A stretch of 18,542 nt of DNA, taken from positions 1-18,542 of the forward strand of contig DATHII010000110.1 of the NCBI GenBank assembly GCA_035316885.1, given 5' to 3'. The notes beneath the pieces were generated by a model, which worked only from the letters and a program-made list of their open reading frames with translations, searched no databases and was not told the origin of the DNA. Positions 17,313-18,542 of this stretch are shown in pieces. A program made the position numbers and the translations under genes. The stretch comes from DASRTE01 sp035316885 (GTDB lineage Bacteria; Actinomycetota; Actinomycetes; Jiangellales; Jiangellaceae). How positions within the stretch are numbered: the stretch's first letter is position 1; every line of letters starts with the position of its first letter.

Positions 17313-18542
17313 ATGCGAACCACGAGCCTGACCCGCAGGTTCGCCGTGATCTCGTCCGCCATCGTGGTGAGCCTCGTGCTCGCGGCGTGCGGTGGCGACG
17401 ACGACGGTGACGGCGACGGCGACGGCGCCGAAGGCACAGCGGGCGGTTCGCTCGTCTTCGGTGCGTCGGCGGACCCGATCATCCTTGACGGCGCGCTGTT
17501 CAGCGACGGTGAGTCGGCCCGGCCGGCCTACCAGGTCTTCGAGGGCCTGGTCGGCACCGAGGAGGGCGGCACCGAGATCGTGCCGGTTCTCGCCGAGTCC
17601 TGGGAGGCTAGCGACGACGGCCTGGACTGGACGTTCCACCTCCGCGACGGCGTGACCTTCCACGACGACACCGAATTCAACGCCGACGCCGTCTGCTTCA
17701 ACTTCGACCGGTGGTACAACTTCGAGGGCGTCATGCAGAGCCCGGCGGTCTCGTACTACTGGAACACCGTCTTCGGCGGCTTCGCCGACGGTGCGGCCGA
17801 AAGCTTGTACGCCGGCTGTGAGGCCACCGACGAGTTGACAGCAGTCATCTCGCTGACCAGGCCGTCCTCGGCGTTCCTGGCCGCGATGCAGATGCCGTCG
17901 TTCCGGATCGCCAGCCCGACTGCGCTCGAGGAGGGCAACGCCGACGCTGTCAGCGGTACCGAGGAGGCACCGGCGTTCGAGGGCACGTTCGGCTACGAGA
18001 ACCCGGCCGGCACGGGGCCGTTCAAGTTCGACTCCTGGGAGCGTGGCAGCCAGTTGACGTTGGTCCGCTACGACGACTACTGGGGCGAGCCGGCACAGCT
18101 CGACGAGCTGATCTTCACCGTGATCCCGGACGGCCCGGCACGCCGTCAGGCGCTCGAAGCCGGCGACATCGACGGCTACGACCTGGTCGACCCGGCGGAC
18201 GTCGACGCCCTGGAGAGCGCGGGCTTCCAGATCATGCGCCGGCCGGCGTTCAACGTCGGATACGTCGGGTTCCAGCAGAACGCCGCGCCGTTCGAGAACA
18301 TCAACATCCGCAAGGCGATCGCCCATGCCATCAACAAGGAGAACCTGATCCAGACCAACTACCCCGAGGGCACCGAGATCGCGACCCAGTTCATGCCGCC
18401 GGAGCTGTTCGGGTGGGCCGACGACGTCACGGTCTACGACTACGACCCGGAGGAGGCCCAGCGGCTGATCGCCGAGTCCGGCGTGACGGACCTGACGCTG
18501 CAGTTCTGGTACCCGACCGACGTGTCCCGGCCGTACATGCCG
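17313..18542 (+). CDS. ABC transporter substrate-binding lipoprotein, peptide/nickel family (SBP_bac_5), 3'-truncated by window edge
   Basis: 410 codons are visible, open at the right edge. A GAGGTGG ribosome binding site precedes ATG 17313. The N-terminus is a lipoprotein signal: MRTTSLTRR, a hydrophobic stretch, then lipobox LAAC with lipidated C26, followed by a Gly/Asp-rich linker that leaves it tethered outside the membrane. Family 5 features follow: GGSLVFGASADPIILDGAL, the VYEGLV-equivalent QVFEGLVGTEEGG, the WTFHLRDGVTFHDDTEFNADAVCFNFDRW block, GTGPFKFDSWERG, and NIRKAIAHAINKENLI near 335. The family delivers di- or oligopeptides, opines or similar compounds to DppBCDF-type permeases, whose genes would be expected next, beyond the window. 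Divergent placement from the dehydrogenase operon suggests uptake of hydroxyproline or hydroxyproline-containing peptides (inference). Confidence 0.93.
   Translation, partial: MRTTSLTRRFAVISSAIVVSLVLAACGGDDDGDGDGDGAEGTAGGSLVFGASADPIILDGALFSDGESARPAYQVFEGLVGTEEGGTEIVPVLAESWEASDDGLDWTFHLRDGVTFHDDTEFNADAVCFNFDRWYNFEGVMQSPAVSYYWNTVFGGFADGAAESLYAGCEATDELTAVISLTRPSSAFLAAMQMPSFRIASPTALEEGNADAVSGTEEAPAFEGTFGYENPAGTGPFKFDSWERGSQLTLVRYDDYWGEPAQLDELIFTVIPDGPARRQALEAGDIDGYDLVDPADVDALESAGFQIMRRPAFNVGYVGFQQNAAPFENINIRKAIAHAINKENLIQTNYPEGTEIATQFMPPELFGWADDVTVYDYDPEEAQRLIAESGVTDLTLQFWYPTDVSRPYMP

Overview
The window is GC-rich DNA from an actinomycete. The clearest lineage marker is the 3' end of mshC (mycothiol biosynthesis, restricted to Actinomycetota). 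It is followed by a PAC2-family gene and metH in the neighbourhood known from mycobacteria. Strong codon bias, many GTG starts and several likely leaderless starts fit this. The genus cannot be named from the sequence alone.

Positions 1-5519 are core metabolism: the end of mshC (+), a PAC2 protein (-, tail-to-tail overlap with mshC), cobalamin-dependent methionine synthase metH (+) and a HAD-family phosphatase (+). Positions 5598-8192 (+) encode a large secreted M64-type metallopeptidase with two related beta-sandwich repeats and a C-terminal repetitive beta-rich domain. It ends at a strong GC hairpin.

Positions 8417-17033 (-) hold what looks like a complete trans-4-hydroxy-L-proline catabolic locus in two transcription units. 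The upstream unit (17033 to 14247) encodes a three-subunit D-hydroxyproline dehydrogenase: beta DAO-type flavoprotein, gamma 2Fe-2S ferredoxin-like subunit, and alpha FAD/BFD subunit. Their start and stop codons overlap, and a hairpin terminator follows. The second unit (14068 to 8492) encodes a DapA-superfamily pyrroline-4-hydroxy-2-carboxylate deaminase, a 4-hydroxyproline 2-epimerase, a GntR/FCD regulator, a PucR-type regulator and 2-oxoglutarate semialdehyde dehydrogenase. The pathway would run: trans-4-Hyp -> cis-4-hydroxy-D-proline (epimerase) -> pyrroline-4-hydroxy-2-carboxylate (dehydrogenase) -> 2-oxoglutarate semialdehyde (deaminase) -> 2-oxoglutarate (aldehyde dehydrogenase).

Divergent from the dehydrogenase unit, from 17313 (+) and running off the window, is a lipoprotein substrate-binding protein of the dipeptide/oligopeptide ABC family, probably the importer for the locus. 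The most striking non-coding element is a perfect 13-bp inverted repeat (14079-14109). It covers the predicted -10 box of the deaminase operon and part of its Shine-Dalgarno sequence, and is a strong candidate repressor operator. A TGTCACA-type motif recurs in three intergenic regulatory regions of the locus. No mobile elements, CRISPR arrays, tRNAs or rRNAs were seen, and no gene-free stretch exceeds 300 bases.
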